Positions 25,397-35,697 of a DNA stretch of 64,000 nucleotides are shown piece after piece (position 1 is the first letter of the stretch; each line of letters begins with the position of its first letter). The stretch lies in the NCBI RefSeq assembly GCF_030818775.1, contig NZ_JAUTAU010000001.1:4096001-4160000 (forward strand). Reading direction: 5' to 3'. The position numbers and the translations under genes are program-made. The notes beneath the pieces are model-generated. The model saw only the letters and a list, made by a program, of their open reading frames with translations, searched no databases and was not told where the DNA came from. The stretch comes from Bacillus sp. SORGH_AS_0510 (GTDB lineage: Bacteria; Bacillota; Bacilli; Bacillales; Cytobacillaceae).

Positions 25397-25417
25397 ACCG
25401 GGCAAAAACCGCCCGGT
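25397..25417. terminator. Bidirectional terminator
   Basis: ACCGGGC / GCCCGGT with a 7-nt loop and T-runs in both directions. It lies downstream of the DUF4317 gene (minus strand). Confidence 0.8.
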
Positions 25418-25528
25418 CCTTTTTTGTTTAGAATACATCCGAAAGTTTGTACTCTATGCCATGTACTCCTTTATAGTATTCAGGGTACATTAGGCCCACT
25501 GATCATTCCCTGCAAAATCTGGAACAGA

Positions 25529-26692
25529 TTAGTATGTCTCTGATTCTTCAAGTCGGAAACCCTCTACAACCACGTCTTCATCTATTTCCAACAATAAGCA
25601 CCTTTTTCCTTGGAACGTAATATATTTTACATATTTCAAGTCTTTCGGGTTGATCGAAACATTGGCCACCTTGGTCTCAATTTTGATAGTTTTCGGAATT
25701 AAACTGCTGGCCTTAAATTCGTGTTTTTCATCATCCACGATTGCTTTAAGGGCATGTTCCACTTTTGCCGTCTCTACATTTTCAACGCCGCTTACCGTTA
25801 AAATACGTTCGATATCCCGAGAATCCAACGTAGGGATTTCACTTTCTTCATTCTCTTGATTCTCCTGAACCAGCCTATCGATTTCCTCATACACATTGGA
25901 AATCACGCGCGAATCTACTTCGTCTCCTATCACTTCTTTTAAAATGAAATCGAAACAGTCCTTATCTTCCTGAGCAGTTATAATCTCTTCACAATTAAGC
26001 ACTTCTTCCATAAATCTAAAGTCCGGTTGATTTGCTTTTCCTGCACAGTAAAGGATACGGTTCACATCTGCTGCATTATCGTTTAGAGCAGGGAAAAGGA
26101 AGCCTGATAAAGGAGAATCTAAATTAATAATGGGATCAAATACGTTGTAGGATTTGTATTCCTTTTCAATATAATCAAACATTAAGGCTTTTTTCGGCAC
26201 ATCCGTTTTATTGAGACTACATAGAATAAATCCGTTGGAATAGACCTGGTCATCCCCGCCTTCTTCAGATTCCGCGTTACGCTTTCGGGTCGGTTTTCGA
26301 TATTCTCCACGGATAAACGTTACCACGGTATCAAATTCATAAACCGTGTTGGCAAACATTTTCACGACGATTTCCAACATATATTCTTTCCAGTCTTCCG
26401 TTGTTTCTTGTTGTAATCCTTCGTAAAGGAACATTTGGGTGCTATCTTCCACATCCCGCATGAATTTCAGTTCAAACAGTTTAGCATCAAGTTGACCTGT
26501 TAATACTTTTTTAAAGTTGGCTAAAAATAATTCCTGCGCTTCCTGTTCTAACATTTGAAACGGCTGACTGACTTGATGATAGATCTCACCTGATTCCTTT
26601 TGGACATACACATTAAAGATTTCTCGAATTTGCAGATTGTAATTGTCTAGTTTAAATTGCTTGCGAATATTAGCGATATCTTTTTTATTCAT
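25529..26692 (-). CDS. DUF4317 family protein
   Basis: A 387-residue soluble acidic protein beginning MNKKDIANIRKQFKLDNYNL. This opening and the IFNVYVQKESGEIYH segment are typical of DUF4317, a Firmicute family with no known activity. It has no signal peptide or membrane segment. The N-terminal 150 residues and the C-terminal ERILTVSGVENVETAKVEHA region look like separate folds. It is monocistronic. The start has AGGAGTTGAG upstream. Confidence 0.85.
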   Translation of the reverse strand: MNKKDIANIRKQFKLDNYNLQIREIFNVYVQKESGEIYHQVSQPFQMLEQEAQELFLANFKKVLTGQLDAKLFELKFMRDVEDSTQMFLYEGLQQETTEDWKEYMLEIVVKMFANTVYEFDTVVTFIRGEYRKPTRKRNAESEEGGDDQVYSNGFILCSLNKTDVPKKALMFDYIEKEYKSYNVFDPIINLDSPLSGFLFPALNDNAADVNRILYCAGKANQPDFRFMEEVLNCEEIITAQEDKDCFDFILKEVIGDEVDSRVISNVYEEIDRLVQENQENEESEIPTLDSRDIERILTVSGVENVETAKVEHALKAIVDDEKHEFKASSLIPKTIKIETKVANVSINPKDLKYVKYITFQGKRCLLLEIDEDVVVEGFRLEESETY

Positions 26693-26771
26693 TTGGTCTC
26701 AACTCCTATTCTTGATTATACTGTTCAAAACTACAAATTGTAATTAGTGAGAGCCTTATCTGCAGAAAAAA

Positions 26772-26801
26772 GAGCATACAAATCTTTCTGATTTGATGCT
26801 C
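26772..26801 (-). terminator. Terminator after aroD
   Basis: GAGCATACAAATC / GATTTGATGCTC with a one-base bulge and a TTTCT-type loop. A T-run follows on the minus strand. Confidence 0.8.
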
Positions 26802-26810
26802 CATTTCATT

Positions 26811-27587
26811 TTATTCATTCAGATTAGAATGCAGCAAGTTTAAAACGCTTCGCAATTCCTTTACGGGCACCTGGCCAGGTGCAGACGCCTTTTTGGCTGA
26901 ACCAAAAGTCATTGCTGAGCCAAATACTTCGCCGGACAACCGGCTAATGACTCCTTTACCTGCCATGGACATCGTAATAAAGGGTCTATCAGCAAATTGT
27001 TCTTTCATTGTATTAGTTGCTTCTAACAGCGTAAGTACATCTGCTGAACTCGTTGGCATCACTGCAATTTTTGAAACATCGCCACCCAATTCCTGCGCTT
27101 TACATAACCGAGAAACAATTTCTTCTTTTGGCGGAGTGCTATGAAAATCATGGTTTGAGAGAATAACAAAGACCTTACTTGCATGCGCTATTCCAATGAA
27201 GGTTTTGATATCTTCTTCTTCATTAAATAATTCGATATCGATTATATCTACCAATCCGGTTTCCAGTATGGTTTTGTTTAACTCAAAATAGGAAGCTTTA
27301 CTGATTTCCTTTTCTCCACCTTCTTTTGCGCTTCGGAAAGTGAACAGAAGCGGTTTCTCTGGAATCACTGCGCGGATTTGTTTTAGCGTATCTTTTATTG
27401 ATCCGATTTGATCCACACCCTCAAAGCAGTCGACACGCCATTCAACAACATCACAATCAAGTGCTTGAATGTACGATGCTTCTTCAAGTAATTGTTCTAA
27501 AGATTTCCCTACCATTGGAACGCAAATCTTCGGGACTCCTTCACCAATTGTGACTCCCTTAACAGTAATTGGTTTCTTCATACTCAT
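26811..27587 (-). CDS. aroD: 3-Dehydroquinate dehydratase, type I
   Basis: Third step of the shikimate pathway, by a Schiff-base class I dehydratase. The protein is about 258 residues and forms a TIM barrel. The catalytic His is in VILSNHDFHSTP, the Schiff-base Lys is in VSKIAVMPTS, and the closing loop has GSAMTFGSAKKASAPGQ. The ATG at 27587 follows AGAGG; a GTG at 27593 is less likely. It lies 9 bp downstream of aroK, in one transcript. Confidence 0.95.
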   Translation of the reverse strand: MSMKKPITVKGVTIGEGVPKICVPMVGKSLEQLLEEASYIQALDCDVVEWRVDCFEGVDQIGSIKDTLKQIRAVIPEKPLLFTFRSAKEGGEKEISKASYFELNKTILETGLVDIIDIELFNEEEDIKTFIGIAHASKVFVILSNHDFHSTPPKEEIVSRLCKAQELGGDVSKIAVMPTSSADVLTLLEATNTMKEQFADRPFITMSMAGKGVISRLSGEVFGSAMTFGSAKKASAPGQVPVKELRSVLNLLHSNLNE

Positions 27588-27595
27588 CTTCACCT

Positions 27596-28126
27596 CTACT
27601 GAACATCAAAGTACTTGATTAGTGTGCTGACAATCTCATCTGCTATCGTTTCAGCGTCCTTGTTGTCAGTATTAATTTTTAAATGATGCTTGGAATAGAT
27701 TTCTTGTCTTGCATAATACAACTCTTCCATTTCTTTTGTTGATTTGCCTTGCAATATAGGTCGGGTGTTAATGATTAAATCTAATCGTTTTTTCCAGCAT
27801 CCTAAAGACAATTCTATGTAAATAACAATGCAAGAAGTTAAACATACCTCACGTATTTCTTCCTGTAAAAAAGCCCCGCCGCCAACAGAAATAATCTTCT
27901 GGTCCTGTTCTGCCAGACTTGTAATTAATTCTTTTTCTCTTGCTCTAAATGCCTTTTCACCCAGTTGGTGAAAAATTTTAGAAACAGGCATATGATATTC
28001 CTTTTCAATTTCTTCATCTACGTCAATAAATGGACGGTTAAGCTTCTTTGCCACAAGCTTTCCAACTGTCGTCTTTCCAACACCCATAAACCCAATAAAT
28101 ACAATACTTCTGTCGCTGTTTTTCAA
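27596..28126 (-). CDS. aroK: Shikimate kinase
   Basis: Phosphorylates shikimate using ATP. The 176-residue P-loop kinase has Walker A GFMGVGKTTVGK at residues 12-23. The shikimate-binding Asp and Arg are in IDVDEEIE and FRAREKE, with GGG in SVGGGAFL; the LID region contains NTRPILQG. It starts at TTG 28126 with GGGAG about 10 nt upstream; a shorter start is possible. It is cotranscribed with aroD. Confidence 0.93.
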   Translation of the reverse strand: MKNSDRSIVFIGFMGVGKTTVGKLVAKKLNRPFIDVDEEIEKEYHMPVSKIFHQLGEKAFRAREKELITSLAEQDQKIISVGGGAFLQEEIREVCLTSCIVIYIELSLGCWKKRLDLIINTRPILQGKSTKEMEELYYARQEIYSKHHLKINTDNKDAETIADEIVSTLIKYFDVQ

Positions 28127-28214
28127 AACCTTCCATCTCCCATAATGAACAAACTATTTAGCTAATTATAAGGCTTATTCGACAAATAATAAACTAATTG
28201 TCCGCCAATAGAAA

Positions 28215-28237
28215 AAGTGGTGCACAAGGCACCACTT
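28215..28237 (-). terminator. Terminator of the peptide ABC transporter operon
   Basis: AAGTGGTGC / GCACCACTT with a short ACAAG loop and TTTTT on the minus strand. It overlaps the stop codon of the last gene. Confidence 0.85.
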
Positions 28238-29135
28238 AGTTTTTCATCTTCGGATCAAGGATATCTCGGAGGCCATCGCCCATTAGATTAAATCCTAGGA
28301 CGGTAAGCATAATGGCGACACCTGGAAAGAATAATGTCCATGGCGCCTGGGTAATATAATTTTTTGAATCAGCCAGCATTTTCCCCCACTCAGGAGTTGG
28401 TGCTTGTGCCCCCATACCAAGAAACCCTAGAGCGGCAGCTTCAATAATGGCTGTTGCAATAGCAAGTGTCGCTTGTACAATAACAGGGGAAATACTATTA
28501 GGTAGAATATGACGGAATAGAATTCGTGTATCCCTCATACCCACAGCACGGGCTGCCATAATATATTCTTCCTGTTTCACACTTAGTACTTTTGAGCGGA
28601 CCAGACGGCCAAAGTTAGGAATATTAATAACTGCTATTGCGATTAAAGCATTCCTCAAAGATGGACCTAGAATGGCTACTACTGCAATAGCTAATAAAAT
28701 ACTAGGAAATGCAAGCATGATATCAAAAATACGGGAGATAATGGAATCTACCCACCGGCCATAATAGCCTGCAACGATTCCTAGGATCGTTCCAAAGACA
28801 ACAGATCCTATGACTGAAAAAGTTCCTACCCACAAGGATATTCTAGCTCCATACACAATCCGGGAAAAAATGTCTCGTCCAAAATCATCCGTACCAAACC
28901 AATGTTCACTAGAAGGTGCCAGCATTCGATCGGATAACACTTGCTCCTTATAACTAAATGGCGCAATGACAGGTGCTAAAATAGCTAGAATAATAAAGAA
29001 GACAACTATTCCTAAGCCGGCAAGCGCTAATTTATTTTTAGTAAAAGATTGTAAGGCTTCCTTCCAGGGAGGTGTCAGCTTTTCCTCAACAGCTTTCACA
29101 GATAGATCCGCTGCGGTTTTTGCAAGTTCTGCCAC
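28236..29135 (-). CDS. Peptide ABC transporter permease (DppC/OppC type)
   Basis: A 299-residue inner-membrane permease with an OppC N-terminal segment (residues 15-50) and six membrane helices. The EAA loop is around EYIMAARAVGMRDTRILFRHILPN. LAPSSEHWFGTDDFGRDIFSR is the usual family landmark. It pairs with the permease encoded 14 bp upstream. It is the last gene of a five-gene operon with order ATPase, ATPase, binding protein, permease, permease. It likely imports di- or oligopeptides; the exact substrate is unclear. Confidence 0.93.
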   Translation of the reverse strand: MAELAKTAADLSVKAVEEKLTPPWKEALQSFTKNKLALAGLGIVVFFIILAILAPVIAPFSYKEQVLSDRMLAPSSEHWFGTDDFGRDIFSRIVYGARISLWVGTFSVIGSVVFGTILGIVAGYYGRWVDSIISRIFDIMLAFPSILLAIAVVAILGPSLRNALIAIAVINIPNFGRLVRSKVLSVKQEEYIMAARAVGMRDTRILFRHILPNSISPVIVQATLAIATAIIEAAALGFLGMGAQAPTPEWGKMLADSKNYITQAPWTLFFPGVAIMLTVLGFNLMGDGLRDILDPKMKN

Positions 29136-29149
29136 TTTTCATCCCTCCT

Positions 29150-30157
29150 CTATTTCGTGTATTTGATTCTTGGGTCTACAAAGACATACAAGAGATCCAC
29201 GATTAAATTGATCAGTACAAAGATGGCTGCAATTACTAAAATGCCTGACTGAATGACCGGATAATCACGATAGGCAATAGCGTCATATAAATACCTGCCT
29301 ATTCCAGGCCACCCAAAGATGGTTTCAGTTAAAATAGCCCCACCTAAAAGAAGCCCTGTTTGCAAACCGATAATTGTAAGAACCGGAATAACCGCATTTT
29401 TTAAGGAGTGCTTATAAACCACCCAAAACATACTTAATCCCTTTGCCCTTGCAGTCCGGATATAATCTGATTGCATTACTTCAAGCATGGTTGCACGGGT
29501 CATCCTCGCAATAATCGCCATTGGGATCGTAGCAAGAGCGGATGCCGGCAAGATAATATGCTTAAGAACGACTACAAACTGATCAAATCTTCCTTGTAAT
29601 AGGGTATCGAGTAAATATATGTTGGTAATTGCCGAAATAGGGTCCCTCGCATCCTCTCTTCCTGTCGTTGGCAGCCAGCCCAAATCGATAGCAAAAGCCC
29701 ATTGCAACATTAAACCAAGCCAAAATATCGGCATGGATACCCCAATTAACGCAAGGACCATCGCACCATAATCAAACCAAGATTTAGAGAACCAGGCGCT
29801 AATAATTCCGGCATTTACTCCAATAACAACTGCAATCAACATTGCTACAATTGTAAGCTCAACTGTCGCTGCTAAATAAGGCCAAATCTCGGCATTAATA
29901 GGTCCTCTAGACCGAAGGGAAATGCCCAAATCTCCATGAATCAGAGTGTTAAGATATTCAAAATATTGTATGTACCATGGACGGTTTAACCCAAGTTGTT
30001 CTGTAAGAGCCGCAAGGGCTTCTGGAGTTGCTCTTTGACCTAAAATGATTCGTGCAGGGTCACCAGGAATAGCGTGAATAATAGCAAAAACAATCAATGT
30101 CATCCCAAATAAGACAGGGATTAAGGAAAAAATACGGCGAACTGTGTAAGTAAACAA
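29150..30157 (-). CDS. Peptide ABC transporter permease (DppB/OppB type)
   Basis: A permease of about 335 residues starting MFTYTVRRIFSLIPVLFGMT, with six membrane helices and the EAA loop SDYIRTARAKGLSMFWVVYKH. The frame reaches an ATG at 30175, but GAAGGTGAG lies just before the TTG at 30157, which matches the family N-terminus, so I prefer TTG. It forms the channel with the DppC-type partner. A GC-rich hairpin separates it from the binding-protein gene. Confidence 0.92.
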   Translation of the reverse strand: MFTYTVRRIFSLIPVLFGMTLIVFAIIHAIPGDPARIILGQRATPEALAALTEQLGLNRPWYIQYFEYLNTLIHGDLGISLRSRGPINAEIWPYLAATVELTIVAMLIAVVIGVNAGIISAWFSKSWFDYGAMVLALIGVSMPIFWLGLMLQWAFAIDLGWLPTTGREDARDPISAITNIYLLDTLLQGRFDQFVVVLKHIILPASALATIPMAIIARMTRATMLEVMQSDYIRTARAKGLSMFWVVYKHSLKNAVIPVLTIIGLQTGLLLGGAILTETIFGWPGIGRYLYDAIAYRDYPVIQSGILVIAAIFVLINLIVDLLYVFVDPRIKYTK

Positions 30158-30209
30158 GCTCTCACCTTCTTTCATAAAGATGAACTAAAGACAAAAAATT
30201 TTAACAAAA

Positions 30210-30231
30210 GGGGAGGGATCACTCCCTCCCC
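30210..30231 (-). other. Intra-operon hairpin between binding protein and permease genes
   Basis: GGGGAGGGA / TCCCTCCCC with a 4-nt loop and no T-run. Such stems commonly raise the ratio of binding protein to permease by stabilising the upstream mRNA or by partial termination. The function is inferred. Confidence 0.7.
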
Positions 30232-30245
30232 CTCATGATTTCTGC

Positions 30246-31867
30246 TTATTTCTTAAATTCAACCTTGTCTAGGGCTTCAGAACCAGTTGGATGTGGAATA
30301 TAACCAACTACGTCCTTACTTGCAGCAGACAATGGCTTAGAGTGAAGTAATGGTACCCATGGAGCATCCTCATGGATAATCTCTTGAGCTTTCTTGTATA
30401 GCTCGTTACGTTTTTCTTGATCTGTTCCTTGTTGAGCTTGGATTAAAAGATCATGCAACGGATCACTGCTATATCTAGAATAGTTGTTTGCACCAATAGC
30501 ATCCTTATCTAACAAAGTGTATAAGAAGTTATCAGGGTCACCATTGTCGCCTGTCCATCCCATTAAGAATGCATCGAAGTCGCCTTTAGCTGCCTTATCT
30601 AAATAAGTAGCCCACTCTAAAGTATTAAGCTTAACTTTAATACCAATTTTGCTTAAATTATCTTGAATAACTTCAGCTACTTTAGGTGGTTCAGACATGT
30701 AAAGACGTGGGATGTTCATTGCCCATAATTCCATTTCAAATCCGTTTGGATAGCCTGCTTCTTTCAACATTTCTTTTGCTTTTTCTGGATTATAGTCATA
30801 TTCTTCAATTGCATCATTGTAACCTTCGATGGAAGGAGGCATTGGATTCTTAGCTGGACTTGCATTACCACCATAGAATGCATCAATGATCGCTTTTTTA
30901 TCGATCGCATGGTTGATCGCTTGACGTACTAACTTATTGTCAAATGGCTTACGATTTAGTGTAAAGCTTAGGTAAGCAATATTCATTGATGGACGCTCAT
31001 AGATTTTTAACTTATCGTTGCTAGTTACGGCTTTAGCATCAGAATCATTTAAACCATCCATAATATCAACCTCACCGTTAACAAGTGCGTTAAGGCGTGC
31101 TGTGTTTTCAGGAATAACACGGAAGATTACTTTGTTTAGCTTTGGAAGACCCTTAACCCAGTAATCAGGATTCTTTTCCAGAGTGATCCGGTCATTCTGC
31201 TTCCACTCAACAAATTTGAATGGACCTGTTCCAACTGGATGACTTCTGTAATCATCACCGTATTTCTCAATTGCCGCTGGGCTCGCAATTGCAAATGGTG
31301 ACATCGCTAAGTTCTTTAAGAGAATGGAGCCATAGGACGTTTTAGTACAAATTGAACCGTATTGGCATCAACTGCTTTCACTTCCTTAATTACATGGCCT
31401 TCATCTTTTGCATAGCCGCCAAACATTGTGTAATAAGGAAATTTATCTTCATCCCCATTCATCCAGCGGTTAAAGTTATACACGACTGCTTCCGCATTAA
31501 AATCAGTACCGTCATGGAACTTTACACCTTCTTGAAGCTTGAATGTATAAGTCAAACCATCTGGAGTTACTTCCCAGCTTTTTGCAAGCTTAGGCTTAAG
31601 GGTAGTATCTGTATCACCATAATCTAGCAATGTATCATAGATGTTCTCTGTTACTTTGAAGGTATCACCCTCAGTTGTTGTGATTGGGTCAAGTGATACT
31701 GAGTCAACACCGCGGGCATAGATTAATGTGTCCTTACCAGAAGCTGTATTCTTGCCCGTTTCTTTGCCATCTTTTGAATCGCTATTGCTTTTGCTGCTGC
31801 AGCCAACTAAGAACATGCTGATGGCTAATAGAGCCACTAACAGCAGCTTAAAAGATTTTTTCTTCAT
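30246..31867 (-). pseudogene. Peptide-binding lipoprotein, single-base frameshift
   Basis: The extracellular solute-binding protein (family 5) of the transporter. The N-terminal part (31316-31867, 183 codons) has a lipoprotein signal (LLVALLAISMFLVGC) and the GLTYTFKLQEGVKFHDGTDF region. The C-terminal part (30246-31304) holds the remaining 350 residues, including KNPDYWVKGLPKLN and KIGIKVKLNTLEWATY. One missing base near 31322-31324, in the stretch reading CCATTCTC on the minus strand, shifts the frame. Adding a T restores MAPFLLKNLAMSPF. All other operon genes are intact, so a sequencing error is as likely as a real mutation. Confidence 0.85.
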
Positions 31868-31918
31868 AAGCTTTTTTACCCCCTATTTACTTTGTTTTTA
31901 TATCATAAATGCAGCAAA

Positions 31919-32887
31919 TCACTGGTTATATAAGTGACAGGCTACAAAATGACCATTGAGATTACTTTCCTGCGGTCTAGTCGTCTTACAAATGTCCATA
32001 CACTCTTTACATCTTGTATGGAATGCACACCCTGAAGGAGGATTGGCTGGACTAGGCAGCTCCCCTTCTATTAATATCGTTTTCTTCTTAATATCTGGAT
32101 CTGGTATCGGTACGGCAGAAAGAAGTGCTTTTGTGTATGGATGCTTGGGATTCTCGTAAAGCTCCTCACTTTCTGCTAACTCTATTAATCTTCCTAAATA
32201 CATGACACCCACACGATCACTAATATGACGAACGACGCCAAGATCATGGGCGATAAATATGTAGGTAAGTTGAAATTCCTTTTGAATTTCCTTCATCAGG
32301 TTAAGAACTTGTGCCTGAATGGATACGTCTAATGCTGACACCGGTTCATCCGCAATAATTAATTTCGGTTTCGTCATCAATGCCTTGGCAATACCAATAC
32401 GCTGACGCTGCCCGCCGCTAAATTGGTGTGGGTATCTTTTGGCGTGGTAGCTGCTTAAACCTACCACCTCGAGCATATCTCTAACCTGCTTCTTGCGTTC
32501 TTCTTTTGTCCCAATTCCGTGGACAATCAGAGGCTCCTCTAGAATCTGTTCAATCGAGTGTCTAGGGTTTAAGGACGCATATGGGTCCTGGAACACCATT
32601 TGGATATCTCTTCGTGTTCTTCGTAACTCAGCCTTTGACAAGCTAGTAATCTCTTTATCTTCAAACACAATCTTCCCATCACTTGCTTCTATTAATCGCA
32701 TGAGTAATCGACCAGTGGTTGATTTACCACAGCCACTTTCCCCAACAATACCTAAGGTTTCGCCTTTTTTTACATAAAAAGAAACATCATCAACTGCTTT
32801 TACTTCGCCTTGTTTTCTTCCAAAAAGTCCACCTGTGATCGGAAAGTATTTTTTTAGACCATTAACCTCAAGAAGTAACTCCGACAT
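31919..32887 (-). CDS. Peptide ABC transporter ATP-binding protein (DppF/OppF type)
   Basis: A 322-residue ATPase. It has Walker A GESGCGKST, ABC signature FSGGQRQRIGIAKAL, Walker B LIIADEPVSALD, the switch His in FIAHDLGVVRH, and the C-terminal oligopeptide-transporter extension with a cysteine set (CAFHTRCKECMDIC). I start at ATG 32887 because AAGGGGAG lies upstream. It overlaps the preceding ATPase gene by 20 bp. Confidence 0.94.
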   Translation of the reverse strand: MSELLLEVNGLKKYFPITGGLFGRKQGEVKAVDDVSFYVKKGETLGIVGESGCGKSTTGRLLMRLIEASDGKIVFEDKEITSLSKAELRRTRRDIQMVFQDPYASLNPRHSIEQILEEPLIVHGIGTKEERKKQVRDMLEVVGLSSYHAKRYPHQFSGGQRQRIGIAKALMTKPKLIIADEPVSALDVSIQAQVLNLMKEIQKEFQLTYIFIAHDLGVVRHISDRVGVMYLGRLIELAESEELYENPKHPYTKALLSAVPIPDPDIKKKTILIEGELPSPANPPSGCAFHTRCKECMDICKTTRPQESNLNGHFVACHLYNQ

Positions 32888-33878
32888 GTTTATCACTCCC
32901 CTTCAGTGTATGTAGGAAACAGCGCACTTCATGTCCGTCTTTTTCCGTTTTATATAATTGTGGTGATTCTTCGTGACATTGAGCGAACACCTCTGAGCAT
33001 CTTGCGGCAAAGCGACAGCCTTTATGAACAGACCCGGGTGTTGGAACTGTTCCAGGAATACTATAGAGCCGCTCCTTCTTCCCTCTAAGGTCTGGAACCG
33101 ATTTTAGGAGCCCAATTGTGTATGGGTGCTGCGGGTTTTTAAGGATTGTCCTAACATCCCCTTGTTCAACGATTTGACCGGAATACATTACAATGACTCG
33201 CTCACAAATTTCTGCTACCACACCTAAATCATGGGTAATCAAAATGATGGAAGTGTTCGTCTTTTGATTTAAGTCCTTCATTAATGCAAGAATTTGTGCT
33301 TGAATCGTCACGTCAAGAGCTGTTGTGGGCTCGTCCGCAATCAGCACCCTTGGATTACAGGCCATCGCCATTGCAATCATAACCCTTTGCCGCATCCCTC
33401 CTGATAATTGGTGAGGGTATTCTTTAAGAATTCCTTCTGCTCTAGGAATTCCGACTAACTTTAAAAGCTCGATACAACGTTGCTTGATTTGGATCTTTGT
33501 TAGGTCTGTATGTAATTTGATGGCCTCCATTAACTGATTCCCGACTGTAAATAGAGGATTTAATGAGGTCATTGGTTCCTGGAAGATCATTGATATTTGG
33601 TTACCTCGGATTTTCCGCCACTCTTTTTCAGAAATATTTTTCAGGTCTCTTCCTTCAAAAACAATTTCCCCATTCTCGATTTTCCCTGGCGGAGAAGGGA
33701 TTAGTCCCATCGTAGCTAAGGACGTTACACTTTTACCACTTCCGGATTCCCCTACAATGCCCAGAATTTCTCCATCCCTTAATTCAAAACTAATACCATC
33801 CACAGCTGGTACAAACTTTTTTCCTGTTTGAAACGATATCTTTAAATCATTTATGTGGAGAATAGGATCTTTATCCAT
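32868..33878 (-). CDS. Peptide ABC transporter ATP-binding protein (DppD/OppD type)
   Basis: A 336-residue partner ATPase, first gene of the operon. It has Walker [12 protein letters not shown], signature [15 protein letters not shown], Walker [13 protein letters not shown], and the C-terminal [14 protein letters not shown] cluster typical of the OppD/DppD group. The upstream region is AT-rich, with a plausible sigma-A promoter and a CodY-like motif, so nutrient control is likely. Confidence 0.94.
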   Translation of the reverse strand: MDKDPILHINDLKISFQTGKKFVPAVDGISFELRDGEILGIVGESGSGKSVTSLATMGLIPSPPGKIENGEIVFEGRDLKNISEKEWRKIRGNQISMIFQEPMTSLNPLFTVGNQLMEAIKLHTDLTKIQIKQRCIELLKLVGIPRAEGILKEYPHQLSGGMRQRVMIAMAMACNPRVLIADEPTTALDVTIQAQILALMKDLNQKTNTSIILITHDLGVVAEICERVIVMYSGQIVEQGDVRTILKNPQHPYTIGLLKSVPDLRGKKERLYSIPGTVPTPGSVHKGCRFAARCSEVFAQCHEESPQLYKTEKDGHEVRCFLHTLKGSDKHVGVTS

Positions 33879-33918
33879 ATTTACACCTACTTTGACTATT
33901 AATTTCGTAAACCTAAAT

Positions 33919-34001
33919 ATTCTTCTGAAATATTAAAATTTATAAAATTTTAAGACTATTATGACATATATTACTTTAGTGTGACCATCGAAATTTGTCA
34001 A
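33919..34001 (-). promoter_or_regulatory. Candidate promoter and CodY-like box of the peptide transporter operon
   Basis: On the minus strand: -35 TTGACA (34001-33996), a 17-bp spacer and -10 TAAAGT. Downstream at 33933-33919 lies ATATTTCAGAAGAAT, which matches 11 of 15 positions of the CodY consensus AATTTTCWGAAAATT. CodY represses peptide transporters in B. subtilis; binding here is inferred. Confidence 0.4.
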
Positions 34002-34023
34002 TCAATAAAAAAATTTTAAAAAA

Positions 34024-34070
34024 GCCTGACACCACGGCACGTTAACGTATTAACGCGCCGGGGGTCAGGC
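34024..34070 (-). terminator. Long terminator hairpin after the BCCT transporter gene
   Basis: Arms GCCTGACACC... and ...GGGGTCAGGC, with inner complementary GTTAA / TTAAC. A T-run follows on the minus strand. It resembles the dispersed GC-rich hairpins elsewhere in the window. Confidence 0.8.
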
Positions 34071-34083
34071 ACCACAATTGGGG

Positions 34084-35602
34084 TTACTCTCTATATTGGA
34101 TCCCTTGGATTTTTTCTTTTTTAATTGATTTTATAAAGGAGAATATCATTAAAATCATTATTATAGTAAAAGGAAAGGCCGCTATAATGGAAGCGGTTTG
34201 TAAAGCACCCAATCCCCCAGCCCATAACAATACTGCGGCTGAAGCCGATTGAATAATTCCCCACACTACTTTCACTCCATTGGGCGGATTAAGGTCTCCT
34301 CCTGTAGATTGCATGCCTAAAACCAAATGTAGCCGAATCTGCTGATGTGATGAAAAATGTGCTAATAAGTAAGATAGCTATATATGACATAACATGTCCG
34401 AACGGAAAATGTAACAAGACCGAAAATAACGCAATTTCCTGTCCCTTTTCATTGATAATGTCCATGATATGTTGATTTTGGAAATACTCCAAATAGACTG
34501 CAGAACCGCCAAATACAGAAAACCATAAGGCTCCGAATACTGTGGGAACTAGTAAGACACCAATAATAAACTCTCTTATGGTTCTGCCTTTCGAGACTCG
34601 CGCGATAAAAGTGCCAACAAATGGCGCCCACGCAATCCACCAGGCCCAATAGAAAATAGTCCAGTCTTGCACCCATGTATTTTGTTCAAATGGGCTCAAT
34701 CTAAAACTCATCGCTGTTAGATTTTGCAGATAACTTCCGATTGAAGTTGTAAATAAGTCCATAATAAAGTTGGTTGGACCTGAAAATAAGAGAAAAATCA
34801 TAAGTGCAATCGCCAAAAAGATATTCGCGTTACTCAACAGTGCAATCCCTTTATCCAATCCGGTTGTCGCTGATAGCATATAGAGGACTGTTACCACTAC
34901 GATAATAATCAACTGGGTTGTAAAATTATTTTGAATAGCAGGAATCATATAGGATGCTCCACCGCTTATTTGTGTAGCACCAAACCCCAGTGATGTCGCC
35001 ACTCCAAAAATCGTAGCAAAAATAGCAATAAAGTCGAATAATATCCCTAAAGGACCGTTCACTCGCTCTCCGAAAAGTGGAGATAAGATTTTACTAACTA
35101 CACCTGGAGTGTCCTTTCGGAAATTGAAATAAGCAAGAATTAAACCAATCACAGCATAAATAGCCCATGGGTGTAATCCCCAATGAAAGAAGGAATATCT
35201 AAGCGCCATTCTGGCCGATTCTGCCGTTTGTCCTTTTCCCGCAGGCGGTTCATAATAGTGTGATAAAGGCTCTGCCACACCCCAAAAGACTAAACCAATC
35301 CCCATTCCGGCACTAAATAACATAGCAAACCAGGTTAGACTGCTGAATTCAGGTTCATCGGTATCTTTTCCAAGCTTTACGTTCCCATATCTCGTAAAAA
35401 TTAATGCTAGTGCAAAAACTAGGAAACCACTAGCGGAGAGTAGATAAAACCATCCGAATTTTTCAATTATAGAGCCTTGAATGACACTCGTTACATGTTG
35501 AAGATTTCCGTTTGGAAGATATGATTTTGGGATTGTCCCCCAGATAATAAATAATAGACAAATAACTACTGCTACCCAGAAAACTGGCGTTATTTTTTTC
35601 AC
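34084..35602 (-). pseudogene. BCCT-family transporter, single-base frameshift
   Basis: A betaine/carnitine/choline transporter (OpuD-like) of about 505 residues with twelve membrane helices. The upstream part (34289-35602) has the signature stretch WTIFYWAWWIAWAPFVGTFI, and the downstream part (34084-34326) continues [13 protein letters not shown]. An extra G within TTTGGTTTTAGG (minus strand, near 34323) shifts the frame. Removing it gives [15 protein letters not shown], the standard family sequence. Sequencing error or recent inactivation are both possible. Substrate choice is unproven; it likely serves osmoprotection. Confidence 0.85.
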
Positions 35603-35667
35603 ATTCTACACCCCTCTATTAAGACCTCTTCTAAGTATTTATAAAGCGGTGTATTAGTATGCAAAAA

Positions 35668-35689
35668 GGATGGCGAATAAACGCCATCC
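35668..35689 (-). terminator. Terminator after the acyl-CoA dehydrogenase gene
   Basis: GGATGGCG / CGCCATCC with an AATAAA loop, followed by TTTTTG on the minus strand. Confidence 0.85.
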
Positions 35690-35697
35690 TCTAATGA

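Noticed and set aside
25428..25490. A 20-codon frame ending KLSDVF downstream of the DUF4317 gene
   Set aside because: It looks coding-like at its end and has an upstream GTG, but it is too short, lies next to a terminator and matches nothing I recognise. It may be a remnant.
33879..34020. A long AT-rich palindromic stretch before the peptide transporter operon as a mobile-element scar
   Set aside because: No terminal repeats or target duplication; AT richness fits a promoter region.
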